Shown: piece after piece, positions 25,614-34,518 of the stretch
How the letters are laid out: each line of letters begins with the position of its first letter
Position numbering within the stretch: position 1 is the first letter of the stretch
NCBI GenBank assembly: GCA_031411235.1
Contig: JANOAR010000015.1
Location: forward strand, 1 to 42,011
DNA from: JANOAR01 sp031411235
GTDB taxonomy: Bacteria; Verrucomicrobiota; Verrucomicrobiia; Verrucomicrobiales; Verrucomicrobiaceae
Reading direction: 5' to 3'
DNA: 42,011 bases
Translations under genes and position numbers: made by a program
The notes under the pieces: model-generated
The model's database searches: none
What the model was told of the DNA's origin: nothing
The model's input: the letters and a program-made list of their open reading frames with translations, nothing else

Positions 25614-28541
25614 ATGCCCCCTAACTGGAAGCTCACCCTCCCCCTGCTTTGTGCCCTCCTAGCCTCGAAGGAACTACTGGCCGCAAAGGCTGGGCCTCCC
25701 CTCTCGGGCTTAGCCAAGCGGCCTGCTTTTGCGGCTTATAATGGCGGCGTATTCCCAAAGACCGCGCCCATCCTCTCCGGCGATTGGTCGGTGCGACCAG
25801 CGTTTCATGGGCTGGTGTTTAAAAACCCCATCGGGCTGTGCGCCGTGCCGGGCAGCAATGACCTGCTGGTGTGGGAGCGCGAGGGCCGCGTGTGGCGCTT
25901 CGCTAATGACCCAAGCACCACCGAGAAGCGCCTCGTGCTCGATGTCTCGCAGCAATGCCAGGGCTGGCACGACAGCGGGTTCCTGGGCGTGGCGCTGCAT
26001 CCGCAGTTCGCCCATAATGGGCTGGTGTTTGTGTATTACACCTGGGTAGCGCCGGGCACGGTAAAGGGCAACGCCGAGCAACAGCCCGCGACGGATTTAC
26101 CCAATCGCGACAGGCTCTCGCGCTTCACTTGTGGTGCCGATGGCGTCGCTGGTTCCGCGAGCGAAACGGTGCTTATCGACCAGATTGGCGAGACTGTTTG
26201 GCACGAAGGCGGCGGGCTTTGTTTCAATCCTCGCGATGGCTTTCTCTACCTCTCGCTCGGTGATGATGCGCGCGGTAAAAACAACCAGCGCATTGATGGC
26301 GGGCTCTTCAGCGGCGTGCTGCGACTGGATGTGGACAGCCGGGGCGGCGCGATTAGCCATGCCCCGCTGCGCAAGCCTTTGCCCGTGGGCAGCGTGACCG
26401 CGAACTACTTCATCCCGAACGACAATCCCTTCGTGGGCAAAGCGGATGTCCTGGAGGAATTCTATGCCGTCGGACTGCGCAATCCGCATCGCATGACCTT
26501 CGACAACGTCTCGGGTCGTCTCTTCATCGGCGACGTGGGCGAGGGTGCGCAGGAGGAGCTGGATGTGATCGAGCCGAGCGATCCAGCGGGGCTGAATTTT
26601 CAGTGGAACCTCGCCGAGGGCAAAAGCAGCAAGCCCGTGAAGATCACCCTCGGCACCAGCAAGGGGCCACTCATCAGCTACCCACACCTCGAAGGTCGCG
26701 CCATCGTCGCAGGCTATGTTTATCGGGGCACAGAGTTCGCTCGAGATCTCGGCGGCAAGTTCATTTTCGGCGACAACGTCACGGGTTCCGTCTGGTACCT
26801 CGACGAATCTACATCGCCCCCGAGCAAGCATCTGCTCTGCACCATGCCCGATGGTTCCGGGCCGAATGCGGGGGCCAACTACTGCGGCCTGTCCTCATTT
26901 GGTGTGGATGCTACGGGCGAGATTTATCTCTGCCAAATGTCCAGCACGGCAGGCGCGATCTACCGACTCTCGCGCGAAGGCCCGCCACCGGTGGCCTTGC
27001 CGCGCAAGCTCTCGGAGACAAAACTTTTTACCAGCCTCGGCAAGCTCCAACCAGTGGCCTCACTCATCGACTATGAGGTGAATAGCCCGCTGTGGTCGGA
27101 CGGTGCGGGCAAGTCGCGATGGCTTGCTGTGCCCAACTCGAAACGCATTGGCTTCCAGCCCACAGGTGCCTGGGAGTTCCCCGAAGGCACCGTTTTTGTG
27201 AAGCACTTCGAGCTGCCCAAGCTCTCGCCCGATGGCAAAACCACGACCACTGTGCGACTCGAAACCCGCGTGCTGGTGCGCGATGCCAATGGCTTCGTCT
27301 ATGGCGCGAGCTATCGCTGGCGACCCGACAACAGCGATGCCGACCTCGTCGAGATCGGGCAGAATGCGAACATCGTCCTCGCCGCCGGAGTGAAAGGGCA
27401 GCCCGATAAAGTGCAGACGTGGTTCTACCCTGGGCGACAGGATTGCCTGACCTGCCACACCCGTGCCTCAGGTGGCGTGTTGGGCGTGAATACTCGGCAA
27501 ATCAATCGCGCTCATCGCTACCGTGCGACTGGCGTCACCGACAACCAATTGCGCACGTTCACCCGTCTTGAACTCTTCGACCAAGCGCTCGACGATGCCG
27601 CCATCCTCGCCTCCAACCGCCTCACTGCGCCCGATGATTTGGATGAGCCCATCGAAGCCCGCGCACGCAGTTATCTTGATGCCAACTGCTCGCACTGCCA
27701 CCGCCCCGCAGGCGTTCACGCCTTCTGGGATGGGCGGTCTGAGACACCTCTCGATGAAGCGGGCATCGTCGATGGCTTGGTCAATAACAACCTCGGCCAA
27801 ACCGATGCGAAGGTGATCGTGCCACGCGATTGGACGCGCAGCATCCTTTTCAAACGCATCAGCGTCGCTGGCCAGCCGCACTCCATGCCGCCACTGGCCA
27901 AGCAACGCGTGGATAAAACGGGCGTCGGCCTGCTCGCCGAATGGATCGCCAGCATGGACGTTGAAGAAGATGGGCCGATACCCGAGGGCTGGACGGCGAG
28001 CACCATCGGCAACCACCCGCAAGCCCCCAGCGCTCGCTCGCGCAAGGGCAGCTTTTTCCTCGACGCACAGTGCCATGATGTGTGGGGCGTCGCGGATGAT
28101 GTGTTGTTCGTGCATCAGGCTCCCCTGCTCGCAGGACAGATCACCGCGCGCGTCGTCAGCCTCACGCCAACCGATGCGTGGACGAAGGCTGGCGTGATGC
28201 TGCGCGAGAGTGCCGCCCCCGGCAGTCGGCATGCCATGATGGTCGTCACCCCCGGCCAAGGCAGCGCCTTCCAGCGACGCGAGCATAATGACCAAACGCC
28301 CCTCCACACGCCCGGCCCAGCGATGGCCGCGCCCTATTGGGTGCGCCTGCGCTGGAGCAAAACCGAAGTCATCGCCAGCACCTCGCGAGATGGCAAAACA
28401 TGGCGACAAGCCGGACAAGTCTTTGTGCAATGGGACACCCCCATGCTGCCCGGCCTCTGCCTCAGCGGGCATGAGGCAGGCAAGATGTCATCCACCAGCT
28501 TCGATCAAGTGAAGGTCGAAGCCATCACCAGCAGCCCCTAG
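25614..28541 (+). CDS. PQQ-dependent sugar dehydrogenase / diheme cytochrome c fusion with C-terminal DUF1349-like domain
   Basis: The ATG at 25614 gives 975 residues with a signal peptide (LTLPLLCALLASKELLAA). Residues about 60-440 form a soluble-glucose-dehydrogenase-like beta-propeller (GFLGVALHPQF, VWHEGGGLCFNPRDG, GLRNPHRMTFD, FIFGDNVTGSVWYL). Residues about 455-800 form an SO2930/HNE_0200-like module with heme sites CLTCH at 611-615 and CSHCH at 692-696. The last 170 residues resemble DUF1349/laminin-G-like beta sandwiches (WTKAGVMLRESAAPGSRHAM). It probably oxidises a sugar or alcohol outside the cytoplasm and passes electrons through its own hemes. A GntR regulator follows after 2 bp. 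Substrate unknown. Confidence 0.9.
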   Translation: MPPNWKLTLPLLCALLASKELLAAKAGPPLSGLAKRPAFAAYNGGVFPKTAPILSGDWSVRPAFHGLVFKNPIGLCAVPGSNDLLVWEREGRVWRFANDPSTTEKRLVLDVSQQCQGWHDSGFLGVALHPQFAHNGLVFVYYTWVAPGTVKGNAEQQPATDLPNRDRLSRFTCGADGVAGSASETVLIDQIGETVWHEGGGLCFNPRDGFLYLSLGDDARGKNNQRIDGGLFSGVLRLDVDSRGGAISHAPLRKPLPVGSVTANYFIPNDNPFVGKADVLEEFYAVGLRNPHRMTFDNVSGRLFIGDVGEGAQEELDVIEPSDPAGLNFQWNLAEGKSSKPVKITLGTSKGPLISYPHLEGRAIVAGYVYRGTEFARDLGGKFIFGDNVTGSVWYLDESTSPPSKHLLCTMPDGSGPNAGANYCGLSSFGVDATGEIYLCQMSSTAGAIYRLSREGPPPVALPRKLSETKLFTSLGKLQPVASLIDYEVNSPLWSDGAGKSRWLAVPNSKRIGFQPTGAWEFPEGTVFVKHFELPKLSPDGKTTTTVRLETRVLVRDANGFVYGASYRWRPDNSDADLVEIGQNANIVLAAGVKGQPDKVQTWFYPGRQDCLTCHTRASGGVLGVNTRQINRAHRYRATGVTDNQLRTFTRLELFDQALDDAAILASNRLTAPDDLDEPIEARARSYLDANCSHCHRPAGVHAFWDGRSETPLDEAGIVDGLVNNNLGQTDAKVIVPRDWTRSILFKRISVAGQPHSMPPLAKQRVDKTGVGLLAEWIASMDVEEDGPIPEGWTASTIGNHPQAPSARSRKGSFFLDAQCHDVWGVADDVLFVHQAPLLAGQITARVVSLTPTDAWTKAGVMLRESAAPGSRHAMMVVTPGQGSAFQRREHNDQTPLHTPGPAMAAPYWVRLRWSKTEVIASTSRDGKTWRQAGQVFVQWDTPMLPGLCLSGHEAGKMSSTSFDQVKVEAITSSP

Positions 28542-28543
28542 CC

Positions 28544-29245
28544 ATGCCAAAAACGACGAGCCACGAGCCCATCCCGGAGTTGCAAGCCATCGTGCGCCAA
28601 ACTCTGGCCGATCACGTCGCCGACAAGCTGCGCCGCGCCATCATTACTGGCGAGATGGCCGAGGGCTCGATGATTGGCGAAGTGCAGCTCGCGACGCAAC
28701 TCGGCGTCAGTCGCGTGCCTGTGCGGGAAGCTCTCTTCGAGCTGGAACACGACGGCATTGTGTTCTTCGACAAGCGAGGCCGCGCCTGGGTCAAGCACTT
28801 CACCAAGGCCGACTACGCCGAAGTCATCTCGCTGCGTCTCACCCTCGAAACCATGAGCGTGCGCCTCGCTGTCGAGCGCCTCACCGCTGACGACATCGCC
28901 GCGCTCCAAGGCAACATCTTGGCCATGAACGAAGAAACCGATGCCATCGAGTTCAGCCGCCTCGACATGGAATTCCACGACCTCATCATGCGCGCCGCGA
29001 AACATGAGCGGCTCTATGCCTGCTGGGAGACCATGCGCTCGCAATTCACCGTGCTGCTCGCCCGTGTGCAAAAGACCTTCGTCGAAGCCAGCATGGAGGC
29101 CGCTCGCACCGCCACCACCAATGACCACCGCGCCATCCTCAACTACCTGAAGCGCCACGACGCGAGCAAAGCCGAGCGCACCATGCAGCGCCACATCGCC
29201 TCCTGGCGCGAGTGGGAGCGGACGCTGGTGGATGAGGGAGCGTGA
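28544..29245 (+). CDS. GntR family transcriptional regulator, FadR/FCD type
   Basis: A cytoplasmic DNA-binding regulator of 233 residues. The N-terminal winged helix-turn-helix lies at about 15-80 (DKLRRAIITGEMAEGSMIGE, then LGVSRVPVREALFELE). The C-terminal FCD ligand-binding domain (about 90-220) has RLTLETMSVRLAVERL, the metal-site segment RLDMEFHDLIMRAAKHERL, and late histidines in NDHRAIL and MQRHI. FCD regulators respond to sugar acids, organic acids or related metabolites. It starts 2 bp after the PQQ dehydrogenase stop, so it is co-transcribed and may control that gene; operator and ligand are unknown. Confidence 0.93.
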   Translation: MPKTTSHEPIPELQAIVRQTLADHVADKLRRAIITGEMAEGSMIGEVQLATQLGVSRVPVREALFELEHDGIVFFDKRGRAWVKHFTKADYAEVISLRLTLETMSVRLAVERLTADDIAALQGNILAMNEETDAIEFSRLDMEFHDLIMRAAKHERLYACWETMRSQFTVLLARVQKTFVEASMEAARTATTNDHRAILNYLKRHDASKAERTMQRHIASWREWERTLVDEGA

Positions 29246-29291
29246 ACCTTGCGACTTGTCAGTGTGGTTGCGGTTTGATAGCCTGCGAGGT

Positions 29292-30005
29292 ATGAAAATT
29301 TCCCTTTGCCAACTCGCAGCAGTGCTGCTCGGCTTCAGTTCTTTGGTGCATGGGGCACTGCCAAAAGCAACCGGGATAGCCCCTGAGCCAGGGACGATTT
29401 CCCTCGAAGGCGTGCTGCCGCAACCTGTCCGGCTGGTGGTTCGCGCGGACGCCATTATTTACTACCACGCCACCTTTGACAGTGCGCTGGGAAACATGGC
29501 GGCGGGCACCGTGGTCACGCTCGCAGGCTTGTCGGAGACGGGCTACCGCGTGCGTGGGCGGGCTCGGCATGGAGATGTCGCCGGCTGGATGAAGATCGCT
29601 GACTTGCAATCCAAAGACCCTCTGCTGCACGAAAAACTGAAGGCTTTTTACGAGCGGCAGAAGCAGATCTCAGAACTTGTCGGCAATCATCAAGTCGCCC
29701 TGGGCATGACGCTGGATGAGGTGCAGCAGTCTCTCGGTAAGCCGACTCGAAAATCCAGCCGCGTCACGGCTGCGGGCCGCGAGGACAAGGTCGAGTATGC
29801 GGTCTTCGAGAAAGTGCCGCAGGTGATGACGGGACGCGATCCGTATGGCCAACTGGTGCAGTCCACCGTGTATGTGAAGGTGGAAGTCGGCACCCTGAGC
29901 ATCAGCTTCAAGTCCGGTGTCGTCGAGGCCATTGAAGAGACCAAGGGCAATCCACTCCAGGGCGGCGGGGTGAAGATCGTGCCGATACCGATCATCCTTC
30001 GCTAG
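29292..30005 (+). CDS. Exported SH3-like / BamE-like protein of unknown function
   Basis: The ATG at 29292, preceded by GCGAGG, gives 237 residues with a signal peptide (MKISLCQLAAVLLGFSSLVHG). Residues about 45-110 look like a bacterial SH3 domain (LVVRADAIIYYHATFD, then GTVVTLAGLSETGYRVRGR and GWMKIADL). A second part begins QVALGMTLDEVQQSLGKPT, the pattern of SmpA/BamE-type small lipoproteins, and ends in beta strands. Roles for such proteins include envelope sensing and assembly; none is demonstrable. It follows the regulator by 46 bp and is convergent with the HupE-like gene, 7 bp between stops. Confidence 0.78.
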   Translation: MKISLCQLAAVLLGFSSLVHGALPKATGIAPEPGTISLEGVLPQPVRLVVRADAIIYYHATFDSALGNMAAGTVVTLAGLSETGYRVRGRARHGDVAGWMKIADLQSKDPLLHEKLKAFYERQKQISELVGNHQVALGMTLDEVQQSLGKPTRKSSRVTAAGREDKVEYAVFEKVPQVMTGRDPYGQLVQSTVYVKVEVGTLSISFKSGVVEAIEETKGNPLQGGGVKIVPIPIILR

Positions 30006-30012
30006 CACCGCC

Positions 30013-31302
30013 TTACCCGACAATGCGCTGCACCATCCAATACAAGCCAGCGATGGCGATGAGCAGCGAGCCTGGCACAACGATGAAGCGGCGATAATAA
30101 GAGCCGCTGGTGAGCCTCGCCACGAGCCCAGTGCCTCGATCCGCTCCAAGCGGGGTTTTATCCGAGATCCAGAACGTCAGCAAAAAAGCACCTGTGATGA
30201 CGGCAAGTTGGCCGCCTTCGACACCGACGTTGAAGCCCAGCAACCCGACAACTTGCAACGAGGTGGGCAGGTTTAGATCGCGCAGCGCCCCTGCAAAACC
30301 TAGGCCATGAATCAGGCCAAAACCGAAGACCACCAACAACCGCCAAGGGGTGTAATAGGGGCGGAAGATATTCTCGAAGGCGACAACAGCGATACTGCCC
30401 GCGATGATGGGCTCGACCACACTGCTGGGCACATCGACAAGCCCCAAGGTGGCCAAACCAAGGGTGATCGTGTGAGCGATGGTGAAGGCCGTGACCTGCC
30501 AAAGCAAAGGCCGCCACGCACGGACAAGCAGGAAGACGCCGAGCACGAATAAGATGTGATCCATACCCAACGGCACAACGTGGTGGAAGCCCTCGCGAAC
30601 GAAGTCGCAGAATGTCTCCCACCACTCGCTGGCTTCGCTAGCGGGCTGGACGGTGCTTGCGGTTTGGGCGGTGGAGCCAGCCCCATTGACGAGATTGAGC
30701 GTGTAGCTTTCTTCACCAGGGAAGAGCACTTGCATACGCTCCACTGGCTTGCCACGCAGGGTATTCAAAAACAGCACGCTGAGGGTGTTCGATGGCATAG
30801 CACGGATGCGATAGCCAGCACAGCCGAGCGGCACGGTGCTCTGCCATTTCCCCGTGATGACGACGATGTCTTCGGGCTTCACCAAGGGGATGCCAGCCTC
30901 GCCTGTAAAGTCATAAACATAGGAGGGCTCGATGCGCCCTTGTGGCTCCAGGGCATACTCGACGTAGCGATGGGTGAAGTCTTTTGCCTTGGCCAACAGC
31001 ACCTCGCGCTCAGCGGGTGTCTTTTTGTCGAGATCACTCTTCAGCATGGAAGGCGTCGTATTCGGATCGGCCTCGAAGCAGCGTGGATCCACTTCAACGG
31101 TAAGGGTGTAGGCTCCACTCGCATCGAACGATGAACGCACGGGGATGTCGGGTATGGCGTGGGCGCTTGCTAGCAACGGCACAAGCAAACCTGTGAACAC
31201 CAGCCCCAGGACGCTCAAAGCTACTCGGCCTACGCGCACACAGTAACGAAGGATTTGGCGGCGTGCGGGAAGAAGTGAGGGGCGAGCGGAGAAAAATGTC
31301 AT
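30013..31302 (-). CDS. HupE/UreJ family membrane protein
   Basis: 429 residues from the ATG at 31302. A signal peptide ends near LLASAHA; an exported domain of about 170 residues follows (IPDIPVRSSFDASGAYTLTV). From about residue 235 six or so membrane helices carry the HupE/UreJ hallmarks GFHHVVPLGMDHILFVLGVF, TAFTIAHTITLGLATL, GFGLIHGLGFAG and LLGFNVGVEGGQL. The conserved His, Asp and Glu in those helices are thought to handle metal ions (nickel or cobalt in characterised cases). The large exported domain places it in the HupE/UreJ_2 subgroup. No urease or hydrogenase gene is near, so the metal is unknown. Divergent from the small gene at 31449 across 146 bp. Confidence 0.88.
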   Translation of the reverse strand: MTFFSARPSLLPARRQILRYCVRVGRVALSVLGLVFTGLLVPLLASAHAIPDIPVRSSFDASGAYTLTVEVDPRCFEADPNTTPSMLKSDLDKKTPAEREVLLAKAKDFTHRYVEYALEPQGRIEPSYVYDFTGEAGIPLVKPEDIVVITGKWQSTVPLGCAGYRIRAMPSNTLSVLFLNTLRGKPVERMQVLFPGEESYTLNLVNGAGSTAQTASTVQPASEASEWWETFCDFVREGFHHVVPLGMDHILFVLGVFLLVRAWRPLLWQVTAFTIAHTITLGLATLGLVDVPSSVVEPIIAGSIAVVAFENIFRPYYTPWRLLVVFGFGLIHGLGFAGALRDLNLPTSLQVVGLLGFNVGVEGGQLAVITGAFLLTFWISDKTPLGADRGTGLVARLTSGSYYRRFIVVPGSLLIAIAGLYWMVQRIVG

Positions 31303-31448
31303 CAAGGCATGATCGTGACGGCTTCACAGCTTTTTTCACGAAGAATCATTTGGTTCTTGCGTTGAATACCACAGATGGGTTTCCATCCACCATAGGACAT
31401 GCCCGGGCGGTTCCGGCACACGTCTGTCAAATCCAATCCAAAATAACT

Positions 31449-31715
31449 ATGAAGCAGATCCTCACCATCATCGCTACTCTCAGCCTCGCTCTGGGTACCT
31501 CCTACGCGGGTTGCGGCAAAACCACCACCGACGCGGGCAAGCTGAAGTCCTTCGACAAGGACACCAAGGCGCTCGTCATCGACGTGGATGGCAAAGACGT
31601 GTCCCGTACGCTTACCCCCTCTGCCAAGGGTGCAGAAGACGCTGAGAAACTTGTGGGCAAAAAAGTGACCGTCGTTAGCTCGCACGGTAAAGTTGAGTCC
31701 ATCGTCAAGGGCTAA
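31449..31715 (+). CDS. Small exported protein of unknown function
   Basis: An 88-residue product beginning with a signal peptide (MKQILTIIATLSLALGTSYA). The mature part of about 68 residues reads as a small beta barrel, with alternating Lys, Asp and Val (KSFDKDTKALVIDVDGKDV, then KKVTVVSSHGKVESIVKG), much like OB-fold or DUF5666-type periplasmic proteins. The single Cys lies directly after the cleavage site region (AGCGK), so a lipoprotein is possible though the lipobox is not standard. A strong terminator follows, so it is a single-gene unit. No function can be assigned. Confidence 0.8.
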   Translation: MKQILTIIATLSLALGTSYAGCGKTTTDAGKLKSFDKDTKALVIDVDGKDVSRTLTPSAKGAEDAEKLVGKKVTVVSSHGKVESIVKG

Positions 31716-31760
31716 TACCGGCAACGGCACTTTTACTCGATCACTGTCCAAAGATCGTCG

Positions 31761-31795
31761 GAGCCTGGAGGAAACTATCCTTCAGGCTCTTTTCG
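31761..31795 (+). terminator. Rho-independent terminator after the small exported protein
   Basis: Arms GAGCCTGGAGG and CCTTCAGGCTC pair over 11 bases (one G-T pair) around the loop AAACTAT and are followed by TTTTCGTT. It sits 45 bp after the stop at 31715 and isolates the CCA-adding enzyme gene downstream. Confidence 0.88.
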
Positions 31796-31901
31796 TTGGT
31801 GGTTGGAAGGGTTGATGGCCTGAAATTTTAGAGCCTCATGGACTCCCAGAAACTGCCATTGCGTGCATGTTCTCCAGCCATCAACTTCAAACCATCAACC
31901 C

Positions 31902-33239
31902 ATGCCCCTCTTGTCCTCCCGAGACGCCGCCATCCGTATCATTGAAAAACTCGCTGCCGCTGGCCATCGCGCCCTGCTGGCAGGCGGCTGCGTGCGCGAT
32001 GCGGCGCTGGGCCGCGAACCCAAGGACTACGACGTAGCCACGAGCGCACGGCCTGAGCAGGTGATCGCGCTCTACCCCGGTGCGCAAACGGTGGGCGCAC
32101 ATTTCGGCGTGGTCGTGGTGCGCAGTGGGGCGCACCATATTGAAGTGGCCACCTTCCGCAAAGACGGTGCCTACACCGACGGGCGACACCCGGAGAGCGT
32201 CTCGTTTTCCAGCGCCGAGGAGGATGCCCAGCGCCGCGACTTCACGGTGAATGGCTTATTTTTTGACCCAGCGACGGACTCGGTGATCGACTATGTGGGC
32301 GGCCACGCCGACTTGGAGGCACGCGTGCTACGAGCCATCGGCGTGCCCGAGCAGCGCTTCGCCGAGGATCAGCTGCGACTGCTGCGCGCGGTGCGATTTG
32401 CCACAGTGCTGGGCTTTGAAATCGAGCCTGTGACGTGGCAAGCCGTGTGCGCGATGAGCGCAAAAATTGCCAGTGTGAGTGCGGAACGCGTGCGCGAGGA
32501 GTTTATCAAAATCATGCTGCATCCGCAGCGCGTGCGTGGCTTTGACCTGCTCGTCGAGAGCGGACTAATGGCCGCTGTGTTGCCTGAGATCCTTGTTTTA
32601 AAAGGCTGCGAGCAGCCACCGCAGTGGCACCCGGAGGGCGATGTCTTCATCCACACACGACTGATGCTGAGCCTGCTGCCCGAGGTGGTATCACAGTCGC
32701 TGGTGCTCGCGGTGCTACTGCACGACATCGCCAAGCCTGCGACCCAGACGCGCGACGAAGACACAGGCCGCATTCGGTTTAATGGCCACGACAAGCTGGG
32801 GGCGGAGATGACGGATGTGATTCTGCGGCGGCTAAAATTCCCCAACCATGTCATCGCCCCCACGGTAGAGTCGGTGGCGAACCACATGATTTTTAAAGAT
32901 GTGCCGAAGATGCGCATGGCGAAGCTGAAACGCTTCATGGCCCGCGATGGCTTCGCTGATGAGCTGGCGCTCCATCGCGTGGACTGCTTGGGCAGCAACG
33001 GCCTCCTGGACAACTACGATTACGTGCTGGCCAAGCAGGAGGAGTTCGCGGCTGCCCCGCTCATTCCCGAGCGCTTGCTCACGGGCCGCGATCTCATGCC
33101 GCTGGGCTACACCAGCGGGCCGGAGCTGGGCCGCATTCTGATGGAGGTGCAGACGCTACAACTCGAAGGCAAGCTGACGACGCGGGAGGAAGCGCTGGAG
33201 TGGGTGCAGGGAATGGCGAATGGCGATGCTGCGCCATGA
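31902..33239 (+). CDS. CCA tRNA nucleotidyltransferase / poly(A) polymerase family protein
   Basis: A class II nucleotidyltransferase that adds or repairs the 3' CCA of tRNA, or polyadenylates RNA. The ATG at 31902 gives 445 residues. The catalytic head shows LLAGGCVRDAALG with GG at 28-29 and the metal-binding pair in KDYDVAT (Asp42, Asp44). Next come RRDFTVNGLFFDP and the neck motif EDQLRLLRAVRFA. A C-terminal HD region carries LLHDIAKPAT, so this is the HD-containing version. CCA-adding and poly(A) activity cannot be told apart from sequence alone here. Convergent with the phosphatase gene. Confidence 0.93.
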   Translation: MPLLSSRDAAIRIIEKLAAAGHRALLAGGCVRDAALGREPKDYDVATSARPEQVIALYPGAQTVGAHFGVVVVRSGAHHIEVATFRKDGAYTDGRHPESVSFSSAEEDAQRRDFTVNGLFFDPATDSVIDYVGGHADLEARVLRAIGVPEQRFAEDQLRLLRAVRFATVLGFEIEPVTWQAVCAMSAKIASVSAERVREEFIKIMLHPQRVRGFDLLVESGLMAAVLPEILVLKGCEQPPQWHPEGDVFIHTRLMLSLLPEVVSQSLVLAVLLHDIAKPATQTRDEDTGRIRFNGHDKLGAEMTDVILRRLKFPNHVIAPTVESVANHMIFKDVPKMRMAKLKRFMARDGFADELALHRVDCLGSNGLLDNYDYVLAKQEEFAAAPLIPERLLTGRDLMPLGYTSGPELGRILMEVQTLQLEGKLTTREEALEWVQGMANGDAAP

Positions 33240-33254
33240 GTCGCTGCGTGGGCG

Positions 33255-33890
33255 CTAGGCCTCAGCCTCACCCAGCGGCTGGTAGTTCAGCAGCTCGATC
33301 TCCACGCGGTGCCGCTTCCTCGGATCAAGGCTGACATGCGTGATGCTGCCATAGTCGATGCTGAAGTGGGCAGTCTTCTGCACTGGCAGATCGAGCAGCA
33401 AACTCAGGAGCGCACGAATGATGCCGCCGTGGCAGAAGACGGCAACGCTCTGCCCGGCATGGGCTGCGAGGATGCTCTGGAGGCAAGGATTGACGCGGGC
33501 GAGCAGGGCGCTAGCGCTCTCGCCGTTGGGGATACCCGTGGGGCTGGCGAGGATTTCGAGCCATTCGTAGGCGCTGATGCCGAAGTTCTTTTCCACGCCT
33601 TCCCAATGGTGCCCCGTCCAGTCGCCAAAGTCGATCTCGCGCAGGTCGGGCATGATCGTGGGCGACTGGCCACGCTGATCGAGCAACGGCTGCATCGTCT
33701 GCTGCACACGCAGCATGGGGCTGGCGTAGATGGCATCGAGCGCAGTGCTTTGTAAGTACTGGGCGGCGGCTTGGCCATGCCTCAGGCCGAGTGGCGAGAG
33801 GGCCATGTCGATGCGGCAGCCACCAAAGACTTGGTGGTAGCGCTCTTCGACTTCGCCGTGGCGGATGAGGTAGAGGTGCGTGGCTGGCAT
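33255..33890 (-). CDS. Histidine phosphatase family protein
   Basis: A phosphoglycerate-mutase-like phosphatase of 211 residues. The catalytic motif LYLIRHGEVE lies at the N-terminus, with the second arginine in YASPMLRVQQTM, the acid in LREIDFGDWTG and the second histidine in VAVFCHGGIIRALL. Possible roles include alpha-ribazole phosphatase (CobC) or a general metabolite phosphatase; the LREIDFGDWTG segment is common to both. It begins 3 bp after the ilvN stop, so it is co-transcribed with ilvN, but no link to branched-chain amino-acid synthesis is known. Confidence 0.9.
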   Translation of the reverse strand: MPATHLYLIRHGEVEERYHQVFGGCRIDMALSPLGLRHGQAAAQYLQSTALDAIYASPMLRVQQTMQPLLDQRGQSPTIMPDLREIDFGDWTGHHWEGVEKNFGISAYEWLEILASPTGIPNGESASALLARVNPCLQSILAAHAGQSVAVFCHGGIIRALLSLLLDLPVQKTAHFSIDYGSITHVSLDPRKRHRVEIELLNYQPLGEAEA

Positions 33891-33893
33891 GGT

Positions 33894-34436
33894 CTAGGTT
33901 TCGCTCGATCCACGGGCCATGACGACCTTGCCGGTGCGCACGGTTTCGATGATCTCAAACTTGCTCAACATGCGCACGGCGGCATCGACTTTGTCGGTGT
34001 TGCCAGTGACCATGCAGACGAGGGAGTCTTCGTTGAGATCAACCGTCTTGGCGCTGTAATGCTCGATGATTTGCAGCACTTCCGTGCGGGTGGCGGCGGT
34101 GGTGCGCAGCTTGATGAGGCACATCTCGCGAACGACGGCGTCGCGGTCATTGTGCTCCTGGCAGGAGATGACGTCGATGAGCTTGTTCACTTGCAGGATG
34201 ATCTGCTCCAGCCCAGCGGGGTCGCCGCTGAGGCCGATGGTCATGCGCGAGAAGCGGGCGTCGCGGCCCTGGCTGACGACGAGGCTGTCGATGTTGTAAC
34301 CACGGCGGCTGAAGACGGCGCAGATGCGCCCGAGGACGCCGGGCTTGTTGCTGACGAACACACTCACGGTGTGGACGTTGATGTTCTCGGCTCTAGGCGC
34401 GGGCTTAATGTCGGCGGATGGGATGGTGCGGCTCAT
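33894..34436 (-). CDS. ilvN: Acetolactate synthase small (regulatory) subunit
   Basis: The regulatory subunit of acetohydroxyacid synthase, which confers feedback inhibition by valine on the first common step of branched-chain amino-acid synthesis. 180 residues. An N-terminal ACT domain begins HTVSVFVSNKPGVLGRICAV and continues FSRRGYNIDSLVVSQ; the C-terminal ALS_ss_C domain has REMCLIKLRT and the late EIIETVRTGKVVMARG. The catalytic subunit ilvB is on the same strand but 3 kb upstream, behind four unrelated genes, whereas the pair is normally adjacent. About the first 20 residues extend beyond the usual start. Confidence 0.95.
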   Translation of the reverse strand: MSRTIPSADIKPAPRAENINVHTVSVFVSNKPGVLGRICAVFSRRGYNIDSLVVSQGRDARFSRMTIGLSGDPAGLEQIILQVNKLIDVISCQEHNDRDAVVREMCLIKLRTTAATRTEVLQIIEHYSAKTVDLNEDSLVCMVTGNTDKVDAAVRMLSKFEIIETVRTGKVVMARGSSET

Positions 34437-34518
34437 GTGGATTTAGGTTTGGGTGAAAAGGGTGGTTGGGGTTGGGATAGGGTAGAAATGAATGCGAATA
34501 AGTTCAGGTGGCAGCTAT

